This document shows positions 18,077 through 26,644 of a stretch of 64,000 nt of DNA, in pieces. The DNA lies in the NCBI RefSeq assembly GCF_000711965.1, contig NZ_JONS01000021.1:1-64000 (forward strand). The letters are read 5' to 3'. A program made the translations under genes and the position numbers. Source of the DNA: Actinomyces israelii DSM 43320. Lineage in GTDB: Bacteria > Actinomycetota > Actinomycetes > Actinomycetales > Actinomycetaceae. Below the pieces are notes generated by a model that had not been told where the DNA came from, searched no databases, and worked only from the letters and a program-made list of their open reading frames with translations. Positions within the stretch are counted from its first letter, which is position 1. The number at the start of each line of letters is the position of its first letter.

Positions 18077-18275
18077 TGGACTGCCGGGTGTGTCTCGGGC
18101 AGCTTTGAAGGCGGTGTCTCGGGCTGGTTGTCTTGTTGCTCGGTGGTCCTGGTCGGCCTCGCCGGGTGTCCTGTGCCTCGGGGCGGGGTGGAGCTGTTTC
18201 TGATCGTGTGTTCCGGGCTTGTTCCGGGCTCGGCCTGAGGGGGGGCGGTGTCCCGGATGGTCTTGCTTCTGCGCG
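18077..18275 (-). pseudogene. IS3-family transposase, C-terminal end (inverted copy)
   Basis: On the minus strand this reads RSKTIRDTAPP...EHTIRNSSTPPRGTGHPARPT and aligns with KAVRDTAFQ...EYTIRNDSTPPWGAGRRARPT of the left remnant. The tip TGGACTGCCGGG starts at 18077. Only the 3' end of the element is present. Confidence 0.75.
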
Positions 18276-18387
18276 CTCGCCCGGAGAACACCTCCGCGGC
18301 CTTCACGGCCTACATCACCAACCGCACCTTCGACTACGACTTCGAGCACACCCCAGTCACACCACCAAACACCGATCTTGTTTAACT
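18276..18387 (+). pseudogene. Transposase C-terminal fragment with IS tip like that at 291
   Basis: A plus-strand frame ENTSAAFTAYITNRTFDYDF...TDLV stops at a TAA inside CTTGTTTAACTCCAGCCAT. The same tip, TTGTTTAATTCCGGCCAT, bounds the IS630-type element at the left window edge. The simplest reading is the 3' end of a related element. The protein fragment itself was not recognised. Confidence 0.45.
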
Positions 18388-18526
18388 CCAGCCATAGTAA
18401 GATCGACAGTCATATCGACAGAATCGACAGAGTGTGGCGATGTGGCTGTTGATGCGGGCGACGACGTCAGCGCGCCCCGGCCGGGTGGGGCCGGGGCCTC
18501 GGCAAGCGCGCAGCCGCGGTCCTGAC

Positions 18527-18576
18527 GCGGAAGTGAACCGATCTCGAGCCGGAATACGACCGATCTCGGCGAAGGG
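18527..18576. repeat. 22-bp repeat array A3 (2 units plus half unit)
   Basis: GCGGAAGTGAACCGATCTCG, then a second ACCGATCTCGGCGAAGGGGG. It lies about 95 bp from the stop of the GH78 gene on the minus strand, with gene-end polarity. Confidence 0.8.
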
Positions 18577-18669
18577 GGCTGCGGGGCCAGCCGGACGGAC
18601 GGGCCAGCCGGACGGGCCGGCCGTCCGGTCGGGCGACCGGCGCGGCGGCCCCGGCCCTGCCCGGCCCGC

Positions 18670-21663
18670 TCAGCTCCTGAGGTAGGCGGGGACCTCGGCG
18701 GCGTGCGGGGCGACCTCGACGACGATCTCGGCGAGCCGGCCGCGCAGTCCCTCCAGCCCCGGGATGAAGCCGTAGGTCGTCGCCGCCCCTGGGAGGATCC
18801 GGGCCGTCGAGTCGAGGTCGTGGGCCAGGCTCCTCATCAGGGCGCCGGCCGGGTCGTCCCCGTAGACCGGGTGGCCGCAGGCGCGGACCGCCTCAACGAC
18901 GCGCTCCCAGGCGGGAGCGTCGTCGATGAGGTCGCGCACGGTCAGGACCTCGCGGCGATCGGCCCCGAGCATCTCCGCGGGCGCGCTCACCGTCCGCTCG
19001 TGCAGGCCGTGGCCCACGACCTCCGGCTCGGCCCCGGGCAGCACGAGCTCCGCCGTCGCCCCCACGGGCACCGCTACGCGCACGGTCAGGCGGTCCCCGT
19101 CGAGCGACCACGACGCCGACGCCGTCCCCAGCGGCAGGCGCCGCACGACGCTCGCCGAGGCGAAGCCGTGGCCCACCTGCGGGGCCACCCGCAGCGTCCG
19201 GCCCCCGGCGCCCATGAGACCGAGCCCGCCGACGTCGGTGAGCAGCCACTGCGTGACCGCCCCGAGGGCGTAGTGGTTGAAGGACGTCATTTCGCCGGGG
19301 TTGATGGAGCCGTCCGGGAGCATGGAGTCCCAGCGCTCCCAGATCGTCGTCGCCCCCATGGTCACCGGGTACAGCCAGCTCGGGCAGCCCCGCTCCAGCA
19401 CCAGGCGCGCGGCCGTGGCCGCCTGCCCGCCCCTGACCAGGGCCTCCGGCACGAGCGGGGTGCCCACGAAGCCGGTGGAGATGCGGAAGGCGCGCAGGCG
19501 CACCAGGTCCGCCAGCCGCCGGCCCGCGCCGGCCACACGCCGGGGCGTGTCCAGCAGGTCCCAGGCCAGCGCCTGGGCGTAGACGGTCGCGCAGTCCGAC
19601 AGGATGAGGCCGTCGGCCGTGACGTAGGCGTCCAGGTAGGCGGCGCGCACGCTCGCGGCCAGGGCCTCGTAGCGGGCGGCGCGCTCGTCCTCGCCCAGGA
19701 CCGCCCAGGCGCGGGCGGTGATGTCGGCGCTGCGGGCGAAGTAGGCGGTGGCGACGACGTCGGGGTCCGCCTTGGCGGCGCCCGGGTTCTCCGGCGGGGC
19801 GTCGGGGTCGAGCCAGTCGCCGAACTGGAAGCCGCCGCGCCACAGGTGCGAGGGCCCGGCCGCGGCGTCCACGCCGTCGACGAAGCGCGCCATGGCCTCC
19901 ACCGCGCCGGCGAGGACGGAGGCGTCGCCGGTGGCCTCGAAGACGGCCCACGGCACGAGCGTGATCGCATCCCCCCACGCGCAGGTGAGCTTCGTCCCGC
20001 CCAGCACGTCGGGGAAGACGACCGGCAGGGCGCCGTCGGGGGACTGCGCGGCGGCCAGGTCCCTCGTCCAGGAGGCGAGGAAGGCGGCGGCGTCGTACAG
20101 GGACAGGGCGGTGGGGGCGAAGGCGCCGATGTCGCCGGTCCAGCCCAGCCGCTCGTCGCGCTGCGGGCAGTCGGTGGGCACGGTGATGAAGTTGTCGATG
20201 GTGGACCAGCGCGTGTTCTCCACCAGCTTGTCGATGAGCGGCTGGTCCGACTCGAACCAGGCCGCCCGCTCCATGCCCGCCGAGACGACGCGCGCGGTCG
20301 CCGCGCCCAGCAGCGCGGCGTCATCGCCGTCGAAGCCGTCCACCTCGACGTAGCGGAACCCGTGCTGGGTGAGCGTGGGGGCGAACACCTCCGGGGACTC
20401 GGGCCCGCTGTCCCCGGACAGAGTGACGCGGTCGGTGCATTCGGCCGCGCGCAAGGGGCGGGTGCCGAGCTCGCCTGCTTCCAGGACCTCGGCGTGGCGC
20501 AGCGTGATCGTGCGCCCGGCCTCGCCGCGGGCGGTCAGGCGCACGTGGCCGGTGAGGTTCTGGCCGAAGTCGACCACCCGTCTGCCCGACGGCGTCGTGA
20601 TGACCTCGACGGGCGCGACCTCGCCGACGACGGTGGGCAGCGGCAGGGCGGTGGGCTCCAGTGCGGCGGTGCCGAGGGCGTCCTGCCGGGCCAGGACCTC
20701 CACCGGCGCCTCGGCCTCGTGCGCGCCGAGGGCGGGCAGGCGCAGGTCGGTGGACTGGCCGTTGTAGAGGTCGTTGGCGGTGATATTGGAGGGGCGCCAG
20801 GCCCACTGCGCGTCCGTGCCGACGGTGGTGCGCGCACCGTCCGGCCCGCTCAGCTCGACCTGGGCCAGAAGCCACAGGGCCCGCCCGTAGACGCACTCGC
20901 GCATCTCCCAGGTCAGGTGCCCGCGGTACCAGCCGTTGCCCAGGACGACGGCGATCTCGTGCTCGCCGGGAGTCAGGGCGGCGGTGACGTCGTGGGTCTG
21001 GACGAGGAAGCGGTCGCGGTACTCGGTCCAGCCCGGCGCGAGCTCATCGGTGCCGACCCTGACGCCGTCGATGAAGGCCTCGTAGACGCCGGCCGCGGTC
21101 AGGTGCAGGCGGGCGGCGGCCGTGCCGGCCGGGACGCTCAGGCGGCGCACGAGGACGGGGGCGGCGTCGGTGCGCGTGTTCCCAGGGGCGGCAATGGGCC
21201 GGGCGGCCCAGTCGGCGCGCTCCAGCAGCCCGGTCTCGACGACGGCGGGGGCGGACCAGGGCGAGAAGGCGCCGTCGGCCCCGGCCACGCGCACCCGCCA
21301 GGTGGCGCGCTCGCGGGAGGCGAGGGGGGAGGCGGGCCAGGGGACGAAGGTCGAGGCCGGGCCGTCGAGGGCGATGGTCCCGGTGGTGGCGCTGGTCGCT
21401 GGGGTGCCGGCCGGGGCGCGCGTGATCTCGACCTCGGCGCGCTCCTGCGTCCAGCCCGCCGGGGCGCTGGGGATCTCCCAGGACAGGGCGGGCGCGGCGC
21501 CGGTGCCGCCGAGCACGTCGGCGCCGGCGCGGTGGTGGTCGGCGCGCAGGCGCTCCGGGGCGGACAGCGGGCCGACGGGGTCCGTCGGGGGCGGGGGCGC
21601 GGCGTCGAGAAGAGTGGCGGGGCCGGTGCCGGTGGACGTGTGGTCGGTCATGTGGGTGGGCAT
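18670..21663 (-). CDS. GH78 alpha-L-rhamnosidase (second copy, intact)
   Basis: A 997-aa protein without signal peptide, hence probably cytosolic. It has N-terminal beta-sandwich regions (the SWEIPSAPAGW and WRVRVAG segments), the Bac_rhamnosid core ending in HGFRYVEV, an (alpha/alpha)6 barrel with CPQRDERLGWTGD (general acid Glu, about residue 498) and GATTIWERWDSM (second catalytic Glu, about 771), and a C-terminal beta domain. About 90 residues after that domain look like an added tail. It removes terminal alpha-L-rhamnose from glycosides. The ATG at 21663 follows GGAG with 6-nt spacing. A LacI-type operator lies 20 bp upstream. Confidence 0.92.
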   Translation of the reverse strand: MPTHMTDHTSTGTGPATLLDAAPPPPTDPVGPLSAPERLRADHHRAGADVLGGTGAAPALSWEIPSAPAGWTQERAEVEITRAPAGTPATSATTGTIALDGPASTFVPWPASPLASRERATWRVRVAGADGAFSPWSAPAVVETGLLERADWAARPIAAPGNTRTDAAPVLVRRLSVPAGTAAARLHLTAAGVYEAFIDGVRVGTDELAPGWTEYRDRFLVQTHDVTAALTPGEHEIAVVLGNGWYRGHLTWEMRECVYGRALWLLAQVELSGPDGARTTVGTDAQWAWRPSNITANDLYNGQSTDLRLPALGAHEAEAPVEVLARQDALGTAALEPTALPLPTVVGEVAPVEVITTPSGRRVVDFGQNLTGHVRLTARGEAGRTITLRHAEVLEAGELGTRPLRAAECTDRVTLSGDSGPESPEVFAPTLTQHGFRYVEVDGFDGDDAALLGAATARVVSAGMERAAWFESDQPLIDKLVENTRWSTIDNFITVPTDCPQRDERLGWTGDIGAFAPTALSLYDAAAFLASWTRDLAAAQSPDGALPVVFPDVLGGTKLTCAWGDAITLVPWAVFEATGDASVLAGAVEAMARFVDGVDAAAGPSHLWRGGFQFGDWLDPDAPPENPGAAKADPDVVATAYFARSADITARAWAVLGEDERAARYEALAASVRAAYLDAYVTADGLILSDCATVYAQALAWDLLDTPRRVAGAGRRLADLVRLRAFRISTGFVGTPLVPEALVRGGQAATAARLVLERGCPSWLYPVTMGATTIWERWDSMLPDGSINPGEMTSFNHYALGAVTQWLLTDVGGLGLMGAGGRTLRVAPQVGHGFASASVVRRLPLGTASASWSLDGDRLTVRVAVPVGATAELVLPGAEPEVVGHGLHERTVSAPAEMLGADRREVLTVRDLIDDAPAWERVVEAVRACGHPVYGDDPAGALMRSLAHDLDSTARILPGAATTYGFIPGLEGLRGRLAEIVVEVAPHAAEVPAYLRS

Positions 21664-21683
21664 ATAGTGTCTCCGGGTCGTCG

Positions 21684-21697
21684 TTGAATCGTTTCAT
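21684..21697. promoter_or_regulatory. LacI-type operator upstream of second GH78
   Basis: TTGAATCGTTTCAT, a near-palindrome matching the operator set of this window, 20 bp before the start codon. Confidence 0.7.
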
Positions 21698-21899
21698 AGG
21701 CGGTATGGGGTCAGCATAGATGATTGGCTCCAGAGCCGCTGGTCCTGTCGGACCCTTGCGGTCTGCCTCAGGCGCCGCGGTCGCATGTCTAAGGCATGAC
21801 GGCGCGAGCGGAGGGCCGCGCCGCCCGGGTGCGTCTGAACGTGAACGTTTCGGCCGAGAGCCCGCGTGCCCGGCCCGCTCGCGGCCTCCGCCCTCCCCC

Positions 21900-21941
21900 G
21901 AACCGGTCTCGAGCCGGAGACCTGCCGATCTCGGCGAGAGG
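21900..21941. repeat. 22-bp repeat array A4 (2 degenerate units)
   Basis: GAACCGGTCTCGAGCCGGAG followed by a CCGATCTCGGCGAGAGG unit, 60 bp from the stop of the minus-strand TetR gene, gene-end polarity. Confidence 0.7.
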
Positions 21942-22001
21942 GGCGGGCAGCACCGGCCCTCGCCGTAATCAGTCATCCAGCGGCTCCTCCCCGCTGCGCC
22001 G

Positions 22002-22718
22002 TCAGGTCGCACGCAGGTCCTCGGCGAAGGAGCGGACGACGGCGGCCATGTCGACGCTGCGATCGAGGAGCCACTCGCTCTGAACCCCCTCGATGAGGGC
22101 GACGAGCTGCGTCGCCGTCAGCTCGAGGTCGAGATCCTCCCGGATCCGCCCCGCGGCCTGCTCCGCCGCGAGGTCGGCGCGCAGCTGGGCGCGGAAGCGC
22201 CGGGCCAGGCCGACGGCGTACTCGTGCGCGGGGTGGTCGGGGTTGACGGCCTCGGCGCGCATGAGCGAGTCGAGCTGGATCAGGCCCGGGATCGCGGCGT
22301 TGTGCTCCATGATCCTGGGCAGGGCCTCGAGCAGCCCGTGCTCGGCGAACAGGTCGGCGCGCCACCGGGCCTCGGTCTCCTCGCGGCGGGTGAGCACCGC
22401 CTGGAGGATGGTGTCCTTGGTGCCGAAGTGGTGGCGCAGCAGCGTGTGGCTGACCCCGACGGCCTCGGCGATCTGGCGCAGGGAGAGGCTGTTGAAGCCC
22501 TGCTCGGCGAAGACCTTCATGGCGGCGTCGATGATCTCGGCGCGGCGGCGCTCGCCGTTGGCGTAGCGGGTGCGGCCGTCCGGCGGGGCGATGGCGGCGC
22601 TCGACCCTGCGGCGGGAGCGGACAGCCTTCCACGGGTCGGGGTCGGCGAGGCTGTCGGTTCCGCGGCTGCGCCTCTCCGGGCCCGATCCGTTGCGGTGCT
22701 GCGTCTTCCGCTCGGCAT
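22002..22718 (-). CDS. TetR/AcrR family transcriptional regulator
   Basis: A 238-aa protein with an unusual 50-residue Ala/Pro/Ser-rich N-terminal extension, then the TetR DNA-binding domain (RAEIIDAAMKVFAEQGFNSLS, HTH SLRQIAEAVGVSHTLLRHHF, about residues 58-100) and a helical ligand domain. It is divergent from the MFS permease and GH1 beta-glucosidase genes, with 208 bp between, and is the obvious candidate to control them together with the LacI protein. The start may lie downstream, near the RTRYANGERRR segment, since the extension is low-complexity and has no strong ribosome site. Ligand unknown. Confidence 0.85.
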   Translation of the reverse strand: MPSGRRSTATDRARRGAAAEPTASPTPTRGRLSAPAAGSSAAIAPPDGRTRYANGERRRAEIIDAAMKVFAEQGFNSLSLRQIAEAVGVSHTLLRHHFGTKDTILQAVLTRREETEARWRADLFAEHGLLEALPRIMEHNAAIPGLIQLDSLMRAEAVNPDHPAHEYAVGLARRFRAQLRADLAAEQAAGRIREDLDLELTATQLVALIEGVQSEWLLDRSVDMAAVVRSFAEDLRAT

Positions 22719-22795
22719 GGCGTTCTCGCCCCTTCTCGCGTGGCCGTCGGCTGAGCTCCTGGGGGCAGCCTATCTGCCGAGACGCGGGACGCGCG

Positions 22796-22826
22796 ACCTG
22801 AATAGTGATATAGATCTCTTACAGGT
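22796..22826. promoter_or_regulatory. Possible TetR operator
   Basis: ACCTGAATA...TCTTACAGGT is an imperfect 31-bp inverted repeat between tetR and the MFS gene, overlapping the -35 region of the latter. Confidence 0.35.
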
Positions 22827-22860
22827 TGGGCAACTTATGACTAGGGTGAAACGTGTCAAC
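22819..22860 (+). promoter_or_regulatory. Promoter with LacI-type operator, MFS/GH1 operon
   Basis: TTACAG (22819-22824), 17 bp, TAGGGT (22842-22847). The operator TGAAACGTGTCAAC (22847-22860) begins at the last base of the -10 and covers the start of transcription, a classic repressing position. Confidence 0.6.
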
Positions 22861-22926
22861 AGGTCCGGCCCTTCCCGCCGGCCTCCACCGTCGGCCCAGG
22901 CGCCGACCTCATCTCAAGGACGATCG

Positions 22927-24318
22927 ATGAGCACTCCCACCGATGCCCCGCCCTCCGAGGGCGCCGAGGCCGCCCCGACCCTCGCCGTCGAGGAAGTCCC
23001 GACCGAGGCCGACGAGGCCGTCGTCGAGCCTGACAACGATGCTGAGCACGGCGCAGCCGGCACAGCCGGCACAGCCGACACTGACGACGTTGAGGCCATC
23101 ACCCGCACCTACGGCAGGCCCTCGCGCACCATCCCACTGGTCCTCCTGGCCGCCGTGGGCGGCTACATCATGATGCTCACCCTGGGCACGGCCCTCCAGC
23201 TGCGGCTGTCGGCCATGGACGAGGCGACCGCCACCACCGTCTACTCGCGCATCACGACCGTGTCGGGCATCCTGATGCTCTTCGCGATCCCGCTGATCGG
23301 GGCCCTGTCCGACCGCACGACCAGCCGTTTCGGGCGCCGCCGCCCCTGGATCCTCGGCGGCTACCTCGTCAGCCTCGCCTGCATGGCCGCCATCGGGACC
23401 ATGACCAGCCACCTCGTCATCGGCGCCGCCTACGTCGTGGGCATTACCGCCGCCCAGGCCGGCTTCAACGCCTACTCCGTCATCCCCGTCGAGGGCGTGC
23501 CCAACAAGATGCGCGCCCGGGTCATGGGCTTCATGGGCATGATGGGCGCGCTCGCCATGAGCGCCGGCGCGGCCATTGCGGGCAGGCTCGTCGGCACGCC
23601 GGCCCTTATGATGACCGTCCCCGTGCTGCTGGCCCTGGCCACCACCTTCCCCCTCATTCTGCTCTACAAGGACCCCCAGCGGGACAAGGACGACGTCCCG
23701 GCCCTGGACCTGCGCGGCCTGTTCGCCGGCTTCTTCGTCAACCCCCGCAAGCACCCGAACTTCGGGTGGGTGTGGCTCTCCCGCTTCCTGGCCGGCGTCG
23801 CCATGACCGCCTTCCTGGCCTTCTTCGTCCTCTACCTCATCACGAACCTCCACTTCTCCCCGGCCGAGGCCGGAGCCAAGGCCGGCCTGCTGTCCCTGTA
23901 CTCCGCGCCCGTGTCGATCGTCCTGTTCACCGGGTCGGGGTGGCTGTCGGACAAGATGGGGCGGCGCAAGCCCTTCGTCATCGGCTCGGCCCTCGTCATG
24001 GCGCTCGCTCTGGTCATCGGCGGCCAGGCGGGCAGCTTCAACCAGTTCATCGTCGCCTGGATGGTCTTCGCCGTCGGCCAGGCCATGTACCTCACCGTCG
24101 ACCTGGCCCTGTGCGCCCAGGTCCTGCCCAATGAGGCGGACACCGGCAAGGACATGGCGGTCTTCGGCCTGGCCCTCAACCTGCCCAATATCCTCGTGCC
24201 CGCCGTCGCCCCCACCATCCTGGGGCCGGGGAACAACTACACGCTCCTGTGGGGCGTCGCCGCCGCCCTGTGCGCGCTGGGCGCCGTCGTCATCCCCCTG
24301 GTCAAGGGCGTGAAATAG
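22927..24318 (+). CDS. MFS/GPH-type glycoside permease
   Basis: 463 aa. A 60-residue acidic Glu/Ala-rich N-terminal tail is followed by about 12 membrane helices. A cytoplasmic loop between helices 2 and 3 reads LSDRTTSRFGRRRPWI, the motif typical of sugar-cation symporters of the SucP/GPH-like MFS group; its repeat in the second half is LSDKMGRRKPFVIG. It is 144 bp upstream of the GH1 gene on the same strand, so it probably imports the beta-glucoside or disaccharide that GH1 cleaves. The ATG at 22927 follows AAGGA. A LacI-type operator lies in its promoter. Confidence 0.87.
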   Translation: MSTPTDAPPSEGAEAAPTLAVEEVPTEADEAVVEPDNDAEHGAAGTAGTADTDDVEAITRTYGRPSRTIPLVLLAAVGGYIMMLTLGTALQLRLSAMDEATATTVYSRITTVSGILMLFAIPLIGALSDRTTSRFGRRRPWILGGYLVSLACMAAIGTMTSHLVIGAAYVVGITAAQAGFNAYSVIPVEGVPNKMRARVMGFMGMMGALAMSAGAAIAGRLVGTPALMMTVPVLLALATTFPLILLYKDPQRDKDDVPALDLRGLFAGFFVNPRKHPNFGWVWLSRFLAGVAMTAFLAFFVLYLITNLHFSPAEAGAKAGLLSLYSAPVSIVLFTGSGWLSDKMGRRKPFVIGSALVMALALVIGGQAGSFNQFIVAWMVFAVGQAMYLTVDLALCAQVLPNEADTGKDMAVFGLALNLPNILVPAVAPTILGPGNNYTLLWGVAAALCALGAVVIPLVKGVK

Positions 24319-24353
24319 CCCGACGACGACGGTCCACCCGGCCCGGCACCTTC

Positions 24354-24382
24354 CGGCCGGCCGGGCGGGGCCCGGCCGGCCG
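24354..24382 (+). other. Intercistronic hairpin between permease and GH1
   Basis: A perfect 12-bp GC stem (CGGCCGGCCGGG, 5-nt loop). No T-run follows, so mRNA processing or partial attenuation is more likely than a full terminator. Confidence 0.5.
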
Positions 24383-24462
24383 CCGTCGCGCCCCGCCCAG
24401 ACCTCTGGAGCCCGAGAACCCGCTGAGAACCACATGACCGAGACGATCCGAGGAGTCATCCC

Positions 24463-25731
24463 ATGACGACGAACGCCCCAGCCCCCGCCACCCCCTTCCC
24501 CGAGGACTTCCTGTGGGGGACCGCCACCGCATCCCACCAGGTCGAGGGCGGCAATACCAACAACGACGTCTGGCTCTACGAGCACGTCCCCGGCACCATG
24601 TACGCCGAGTCCTCCGGCGACGCCTGCGACCACTTCAACCGCTACCGCGACGACATCGCCCTGCTCGCCTCGCTCGGACTGAACGCCTACCGCTTCTCCC
24701 TGGAGTGGAGCCGCATCGAGCCGGCGCCCGGCGAGTTCTCCGCCGTCGCCATCGAGCACTACCGCGACATGCTGCGCGCCTGCCACGAGCACGGCCTGAC
24801 CCCGATCGTCACCTACCACCACTTCACCTCCCCGACCTGGCTCATCGCCCGCGGCGGCTGGGAGGACGCCGGCACCCCCGGGCTCTTCGCCCGCTACTGC
24901 CGCCGCGTCACCGCCGAGCTCGGCGACCTGTTCGAGATCGCCTGCACCATGAACGAGCCCAACCTCGCCATCCTCCTGGGCGAGATGGGCCTGTGCGAGG
25001 CGACCCCCGCCCAGCGCCTGGGCAACCCCACCTGGGAGGGGGCCGCCCGGGCGCTCGGGACGACGGCGGACAGGGTCGCCGGCTTCCAGCTGAGCGCTAC
25101 CGAGGAGGCCTTCGAGATCAAGGTCGCCGCCCACAGGGCGGCCGTCGAGGCCATCAAGGGCGTCAAGCCCTCGATGAGGGTCGGCTGGACGCTCGCCAAC
25201 TCCGACTTCCACGCCGCCCCCGGGGGCGAGGAGCGCGCGGCGCGCATGATTGAGGACAACAACCTGCGCTACCTGCGCGTGAGCGAGGGCGACGACTTCG
25301 TCGGCCTGCAGACCTACAACCGCACCGTGCTCGGCCCCGACGGCCCGGTGCCGCCGGCCGCCGGCGCCGTCGTCAACCCGGCCGGCGAGGAGATCTGGCC
25401 CTGGGCGATCGGCGCCGTCGTGCGTCAGGCCTGGGAGACCGTCAAGGTGCCGATCATCGTCACCGAGAACGGGCTCAACACGGAGGATGACACCCAGCGC
25501 GTAGACTTCCTGCGCACCGCCATCGCGGAGGTCGGCGCGGCAATCGCCGACGGCGTGCCGGTGGGCGGCTACATGTGCTGGTCGGCCATGGACAACTTCG
25601 AGTGGGTCTTCGGCTACGGCCCCAAGTTCGGGATTATCGCCGTGGACCGGGACACTCAGGAGCGCACGGTCAAGGAGTCCGGCCGCGTCTACGGCGAGAT
25701 CGCCCGGACCAACGGCGCGTCCCTGGCCTGA
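24463..25731 (+). CDS. GH1 beta-glucosidase
   Basis: A 422-aa cytosolic glycoside hydrolase of family 1 with the acid/base TMNEPN (Glu165) and nucleophile VTENGLN (Glu335), the N-terminal FLWGTATASHQVEGG signature and a C-terminal WSAMDNFEW aglycone-site segment. It hydrolyses beta-glucosides taken in by the permease upstream. Together with the GH78 enzymes it could take apart rhamnosyl-glucosides such as rutinosides or neohesperidosides; this is inference from context. The start follows AGGAG. A 22-bp repeat array begins a few bases after the stop. Confidence 0.93.
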   Translation: MTTNAPAPATPFPEDFLWGTATASHQVEGGNTNNDVWLYEHVPGTMYAESSGDACDHFNRYRDDIALLASLGLNAYRFSLEWSRIEPAPGEFSAVAIEHYRDMLRACHEHGLTPIVTYHHFTSPTWLIARGGWEDAGTPGLFARYCRRVTAELGDLFEIACTMNEPNLAILLGEMGLCEATPAQRLGNPTWEGAARALGTTADRVAGFQLSATEEAFEIKVAAHRAAVEAIKGVKPSMRVGWTLANSDFHAAPGGEERAARMIEDNNLRYLRVSEGDDFVGLQTYNRTVLGPDGPVPPAAGAVVNPAGEEIWPWAIGAVVRQAWETVKVPIIVTENGLNTEDDTQRVDFLRTAIAEVGAAIADGVPVGGYMCWSAMDNFEWVFGYGPKFGIIAVDRDTQERTVKESGRVYGEIARTNGASLA

Positions 25732-25734
25732 CCC

Positions 25735-25861
25735 TTTTTTCGCCGAGATCGGTTCACTTCCGCACCGAGATCGGTTCAGTTCCGCGTCGAGATCGGTTCA
25801 GTTCCGCGTCGAGATCGGTCGTATTCCGCGTCGAGATCGGTCCGACGGACCGATCTCGACG
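25735..25861. repeat. 22-bp repeat array A5 (5 units) ending in a perfect palindrome
   Basis: The array starts right after the GH1 stop (CCTTTTTTCGCCGAGATCGG) and repeats GAGATCGG every 22 bp. The last unit forms a hairpin (25829-25861) with two 16-base arms around one centre base. The T-run before it and the hairpin could end transcription. Confidence 0.88.
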
Positions 25862-26009
25862 TCTTGGAGCCGTGGCCTCTGGCCTGAGACCTGCAGACAG
25901 CAGGAAGGGCGAGGACCTCGTTGTCCCCGCCCTGTTCGGCGTGCGGGCTGGTTCCCGCGTGGCTCCGGCTGACAGCGCCCGGAGATCTGTCGGTGCCCGG
26001 CTCGGTGGC

Positions 26010-26111
26010 TCAGCGCTGCTCGCCCTGGGCCTGCTCGGCGGCGAGGGTGCGCTGGAGCTCGCGCTCGCGGGCCACGGCGGCGCGGATGGTGAGGTCGATG
26101 TCGAAGAACAT
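26010..26111 (-). CDS. 33-aa microprotein with structured leader (copy 2)
   Basis: ATG 26111 follows GGAGAGGA; the product begins MFFDIDLTIRAAVARERELQ and ends AAEQAQGEQR, a charged helix. Its leader hairpin and -10 box match those of the 53-aa gene at 1699-1860. Even conceptual translation through both leaders is similar (THDDGAPS), though the leader is more likely non-coding RNA. Function unknown; the two proteins share only the MF start and helical style. Confidence 0.6.
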   Translation of the reverse strand: MFFDIDLTIRAAVARERELQRTLAAEQAQGEQR

Positions 26112-26165
26112 GGGGTCTTCCTCTCCTGGGTGTTCCTGATCGGTTCCCGCTCCTTGCGGAACGAG

Positions 26166-26214
26166 AAGACGCACGTCCGACGGGGCTCCGTCGTCGTGCG
26201 TCTTAAGAAGACTA
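26166..26214 (-). promoter_or_regulatory. Promoter and 5' leader hairpin of microprotein copy 2
   Basis: The -10 box TAGTCT (26209-26214, minus strand) is followed by a stem AAGACGCACGACGACGG with its complement (26166-26204). The stem core ACGCACGACGACGG is the same as at 1921-1953. Confidence 0.55.
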
Positions 26215-26530
26215 GCCACCGAGGAAGCGGGTTTCCATCCGCCCGGCGCTGTGAGGTTCGAGACGGGCTACGGCCTCGCCCGATGGCCGTGGCCCTCGCG
26301 GTCGCAGGCCGGGCGCCGCTCCCGTCCCGCCCAGGGCGTCGCGGGTCCGGGTGGAGCCGGGCGCGGCCACACCGTCGTCCGCGTCCCGTTACGGCCGGAG
26401 CCGACTGGGCGGGAGCGCGAGCCGGACGGCGGCGGGCGCCCGCCCTTTGAGCCGGTCGTCTGGATGACTGGCACCAAGGCTCGAGCGGCGGTGCTGCGGT
26501 ACAAGGCGACAGCCGCGCTGCGGGCACCCC
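26215..26530. other. Gene-free stretch
   Basis: GC-rich, no gene or structure recognised apart from whatever -35 serves the microprotein promoter at its left edge. Confidence 0.45.
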
Positions 26531-26639
26531 GGACCGATCTCGAGCCGGAAGTGAACCGATCTCGGTGCGGAAGTGAACCGATCTCGGCACGGAACTCGAC
26601 CGATCTCGACGCGGAAGTGAACCGATCTCGGCGAAAGGG
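26531..26639. repeat. 22-bp repeat array A6 (5 units)
   Basis: Five ACCGATCTCG cores at 22-bp spacing ending GGCGAAAGGGC, 5 bp from the stop of the minus-strand GH78 gene. It mirrors A5 across the convergent gap. Confidence 0.88.
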
Positions 26640-26644
26640 CGGGC

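Larger units (their letters stand above)
14650..18275. mobile_element. Fossil composite element: ABC cassette between inverted IS3 ends
   Basis: Two IS3-type 3' ends, about 190 bp each and alignable along their length by eye, face each other with their tips (CCCGGCAGTCCA and TGGACTGCCGGG) bounding 15273-18076. The bounded DNA carries an ABC-2 transporter operon of visibly lower GC than its surroundings. This is the layout of a degraded composite transposon or of a region framed by independent insertions of the same element; target duplications were not found. Confidence 0.6.

Noticed and set aside
18020-18238. 72-codon plus-strand frame as a complete gene
   Set aside because: After about 18 codons it runs through the IS3 remnant; it is a truncated start, not a whole gene.
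22909-25212. Large minus-strand open frame opposite MFS and GH1
   Set aside because: Antisense shadow of two well-supported genes; composition is Gly/Val/Asp-rich with no motif.
25735-26639. 22-bp arrays as a CRISPR array
   Set aside because: Units are contiguous and the variable part is only about four bases, with no spacer-sized unique DNA and no cas genes in the window.
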